A stretch of DNA of 64,000 nt, from NCBI RefSeq assembly GCF_030534315.2, contig NZ_CP130558.2, positions 2,842,501 to 2,906,500 on the forward strand, given 5' to 3'. Within the stretch, counting starts at the first letter, position 1, and each line of letters starts with the position of its first letter. The translations under genes were made by a program, and so were the position numbers. This document shows positions 62,701-64,000 of this stretch, one piece after another. The DNA is from Thermoanaerobacterium sp. CMT5567-10. Lineage in GTDB: Bacteria > Bacillota > Thermoanaerobacteria > Thermoanaerobacterales > Thermoanaerobacteraceae. A model generated the notes under the pieces. It worked only from the letters and a program-made list of their open reading frames with translations. It was not told the DNA's origin and ran no database searches.

Positions 62701-63470
62701 CAGGGACAAATTGTGAATATGATAGCAAAAAGGCTTTTGAAAAAGCAGGTGCGTCTGTCGAAACATATGTTTTTAAGAATCTAACAGCAGACGACATTAA
62801 GGAATCTATTGATGAACTTACAAAATCCATAAAAAATTCTCAGATAATTATGCTTCCTGGTGGGTTTAGTGCCGGAGATGAGCCTGATGGTTCTGGAAAG
62901 TTTATAGCTACTGTCTTTAGAAATCCTAAGATAAAAGATGCAGTTATGGATCTTTTGAAAAACCGCGACGGTTTAATGTTAGGAATATGCAACGGATTTC
63001 AGGCACTGATAAAGTTAGGGTTGCTGCCTTACGGCGAAATACGTGATATTAATGAAAATGATCCGACGCTGACATTTAATACAATTGGAAAGCACGTATC
63101 ATGTTATGTCAGGACGAAAATTACGTCAGTTCTTTCACCATGGTTTAATAATGTTAAATGCGGTGATATTCATTTGGTTGCAGTATCACATGGTGAAGGA
63201 AGGTTTATAGCTAATGATGATGTTTTAAACACATTAAAGCAAAATGGACAGATTGCGACACAATACGTTGATATAAATGGAAATCCAACAATGGAAATGC
63301 CGTACAATCCCAATGGTTCTTACTGGGCTATTGAAGGTATTACTAGTCCTGATGGTAGGATACTGGGGAAAATGGGCCATTCTGAAAGGATTGGCACAAA
63401 TGTAGCTAAAAATATTGAAGGAAATAAGGAGCAAAAAATATTTGAAGCAGGCGTTGAATATTTTAAGTGA
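59703..63470 (+). CDS. purL: Phosphoribosylformylglycinamidine synthase, single-chain form
   Basis: 1255 residues. It converts FGAR to FGAM with ATP and glutamine in purine synthesis. Two PurM-like synthase halves carry 'DTYWSDHCRHTTF', 'KNETHNHPTEIEPYGGAATC' and 'GGRTGRDGCGGATGSS'. A C-terminal glutaminase domain has the nucleophile Cys near 1096 in 'LGICNGFQ' plus 'FPGTNCEYD'. The fused form is typical of clostridia, while bacilli use PurS/Q/L. GGGGGAG (59689-59695) fits GTG 59703 better than TTG 59697. No other pur genes follow. Confidence 0.95.
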   Translation: MSEVKRIFVEKKPSFNIEAQKLFYDLKNNLNIKGLKNVRVLNRYDVSHLSEDVFLQAVKTVFSEPNLDDIYIENIVFDKNDKVFAVEYLPGQYDQRADSAEQCIQILTNGLKPTVSTAKVIVLSGDITEDEFIKIKNYCINTVDSREASLLKPENLDIEIEYPEEVEILEGFIEFDDVKLKNTYDKLGLAMSLEDFKFCHSYFKDVEKRNPTITEIRVIDTYWSDHCRHTTFLTKINDVKISDGKYNKPILKAYEEYKNSRDFVYGENKKSLCLMDIATIGMKELKKKGLLDDLDESDENNACSIIVDADVNGKKEKWLIMFKNETHNHPTEIEPYGGAATCLGGAIRDPLSGRAYVYQAMRVTGSGDPRTPIEETLKGKLPQRKITVEAAHGYSSYGNQIGLSTGQVTEIYDEGYVAKRMEIGAVIGAVPQKHVYRDKPSCGDVVILLGGRTGRDGCGGATGSSKEHTQESIYTCGAEVQKGNPITERKIQRLFRNPQVIKMIKKCNDFGAGGVSVAIGELSDGLEINLDAIPKKYEGLDGTELAISESQERMAVLVDSKDADRFIELARTENLEATKVAIVTSDMRIKMTWRGKTIVDISREFLNTNGVTQVTNVAVDKINDESYFDNIYKRLSGKDTKELWLQNLEDLNVCSQKGLAERFDSTIGASTVLMPFGGAYQMTPEEGMVAKIPVLEGDTSTSTMMTFGYNPKLSKWSPFHGAVYAIIEAVSKIVGMGGDYKKIRLTLQEYFEKLGMDSKKWGKPFSSLLGALYTQKALNIPAIGGKDSMSGTFMDMNVPPTLVAFAVAVADANKVISSEFKKSGDKVILIKAKRDEYDLPDFDVLKRNFEKINELIDKNLIYASSSIKYGGLAECITKMAFGNMIGFKFQAEMNDEELFTSDYGSIVIEVDGDFDVSKYLKGIEYKILGETVIDPAIYIDDFKISLNEAIDHWERPLKNIFPSVVKDSRRSLLEIKYDKKISYKPSAKFAKPRVFIPVFPGTNCEYDSKKAFEKAGASVETYVFKNLTADDIKESIDELTKSIKNSQIIMLPGGFSAGDEPDGSGKFIATVFRNPKIKDAVMDLLKNRDGLMLGICNGFQALIKLGLLPYGEIRDINENDPTLTFNTIGKHVSCYVRTKITSVLSPWFNNVKCGDIHLVAVSHGEGRFIANDDVLNTLKQNGQIATQYVDINGNPTMEMPYNPNGSYWAIEGITSPDGRILGKMGHSERIGTNVAKNIEGNKEQKIFEAGVEYFK

Positions 63471-63475
63471 GACAT

Positions 63476-63504
63476 AAAAAAGGTTACAAAATGTAACCTT
63501 TTTT
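63476..63504 (+). terminator. Terminator after purL
   Basis: AAAAAAGGTTACA-AAA-TGTAACCTTTTTT, perfect stem with six T. The second IS200 copy begins a few bases later. Confidence 0.92.
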
Positions 63505-63506
63505 AC

Positions 63507-64000
63507 TTATGGGCTTTAGCCTGTTGAGCTCGCAAAGCGAGCGAAACAAAAAACCACCCGCTATGCGGGTGCGCGACAGAAGTTATACAAAAAATCACCT
63601 TTCCGTTATAATAGAGTTGTTCAAGCTACTATATATAACAAAAGGAAAGGTGATTTAATGGCTAATAAACGAGATGAAATGGCACGCACAAAATGGATGT
63701 GCAAATACCACATTGTGTTCACTCCTAAGTATAGACGAAAAATAATATATAATCAATACAAAGAAAGTATAAGGGATATATTAAAAGAACTATGTAAATA
63801 CAAAGGAGTGGAAATAATAGAAGGACATCTAATGTCGGATCATGTACACATGTTAGTGAGTATACCACCAAAAATTAGTGTATCTAGTTTTATGGGATAC
63901 TTAAAAGGGAAGAGTGCATTGATGATATTTGACAGGCATGCAAATCTAAAGTATAAATTTGGCAATAGACATTTTTGGGCGGAAGGATATTATGTAAGCA
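63507..64000 (+). mobile_element. IS200-type insertion sequence, copy 2 (right end outside window)
   Basis: From about 63507 the sequence is the same as copy 1 (48029 onward), including both left-end hairpins, the tnpA promoter and the ribosome-site-masking repeat. The window ends inside tnpA. Confidence 0.9.
63658..64000 (+). CDS. tnpA: IS200/IS605-family transposase TnpA, partial (runs off window)
   Basis: First 114 codons of the same transposase as at 48180. The HUH motif is present as 'SDHVHML'. Two residue changes against copy 1 are visible: Val19 to Ile and Pro60 to Ser, the latter next to the HUH motif. The other base differences are silent, so the gene has been under selection until recently. 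The catalytic tyrosine region lies beyond the window end. Confidence 0.93.
   Translation, partial: MANKRDEMARTKWMCKYHIVFTPKYRRKIIYNQYKESIRDILKELCKYKGVEIIEGHLMSDHVHMLVSIPPKISVSSFMGYLKGKSALMIFDRHANLKYKFGNRHFWAEGYYVS

Noticed and set aside
1-64000. CRISPR array, tRNA or rRNA genes
   Set aside because: No regularly spaced repeats, and no cloverleaf or rRNA sequence was noticed while reading; a dedicated scan was not possible.

Overview
The window is A+T-rich DNA from a strictly anaerobic, spore-forming, low-GC Firmicute. Gene content and order (crt-bcd-etfBA-hbd-thl followed by rex, an SspI spore protein, a BofA-family protein, a flavodiiron protein and clostridial single-chain PurL) fit a thermophilic saccharolytic clostridium of the Thermoanaerobacterium type. 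The genus is an inference from gene order and protein style, not from a search. No rRNA, tRNA or CRISPR array was seen.

Layout. (1) 1-4021: end of a lactate operon (EtfB, EtfA, FAD-linked lactate dehydrogenase, nickel-dependent lactate racemase LarA). (2) 4022-12649: the butyryl-CoA operon crt-bcd-etfB-etfA-hbd-thl, a separately transcribed CoA-transferase, and the NADH sensor Rex; the crt promoter is flanked by two Rex-like palindromes. (3) 13036-19852: an accessory locus with sigma factor, DUF4367 partner, secreted peptide, three membrane proteins, ABC ATPase, an anchored protein and a DUF1002 protein. This is the best candidate here for a poorly described system. (4) 19899-35885: housekeeping and sporulation genes: M48 peptidase, B12-binding radical SAM protein, glycerophosphodiesterase, macrodomain, UppP, BofA, SspI, a permease, flavodiiron FprA, then the packed run zwf-cyclase-small ORF-pepF-sdaAB-sdaAA. 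(5) About 36150-37640: an IS110-family element with a long upstream non-coding end. (6) 37714-44650: shikimate/aromatic genes aroB, an acyl-CoA synthetase, pheA, aroF, tyrA, aroA. (7) 44669-48030: a two-component system, a 48-residue zinc ribbon, and a LysM/SleB hydrolase under a c-di-AMP riboswitch. (8) About 48029-48780: an IS200-type element, with a second copy running off the end of the window from about 63507. (9) 48786-51458, minus strand: an UPF0016 exporter under a Mn2+ (yybP-ykoY) riboswitch and four small unknown envelope proteins. (10) 51683-63470: ROK regulator and nagB, ccdA-tlpA and trxA with similar G-tract palindromes at their promoters, a second two-component system with a SHOCT-domain protein, an Orn/Lys/Arg decarboxylase with a leader hairpin, and purL.

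How it fits together. Lactate oxidation and crotonyl-CoA reduction each have their own electron-transferring flavoprotein pair, so the first 12 kb is a redox-balancing block. The CoA-transferase probably releases butyrate and Rex ties the pathway to NADH. The rest is mostly core metabolism, interrupted by the peptide/ABC locus and the IS elements. Several start codons were moved downstream of the longest possible ORF because a clear ribosome-binding site sits there; these cases are noted. All family assignments come from reading motifs without database searches.
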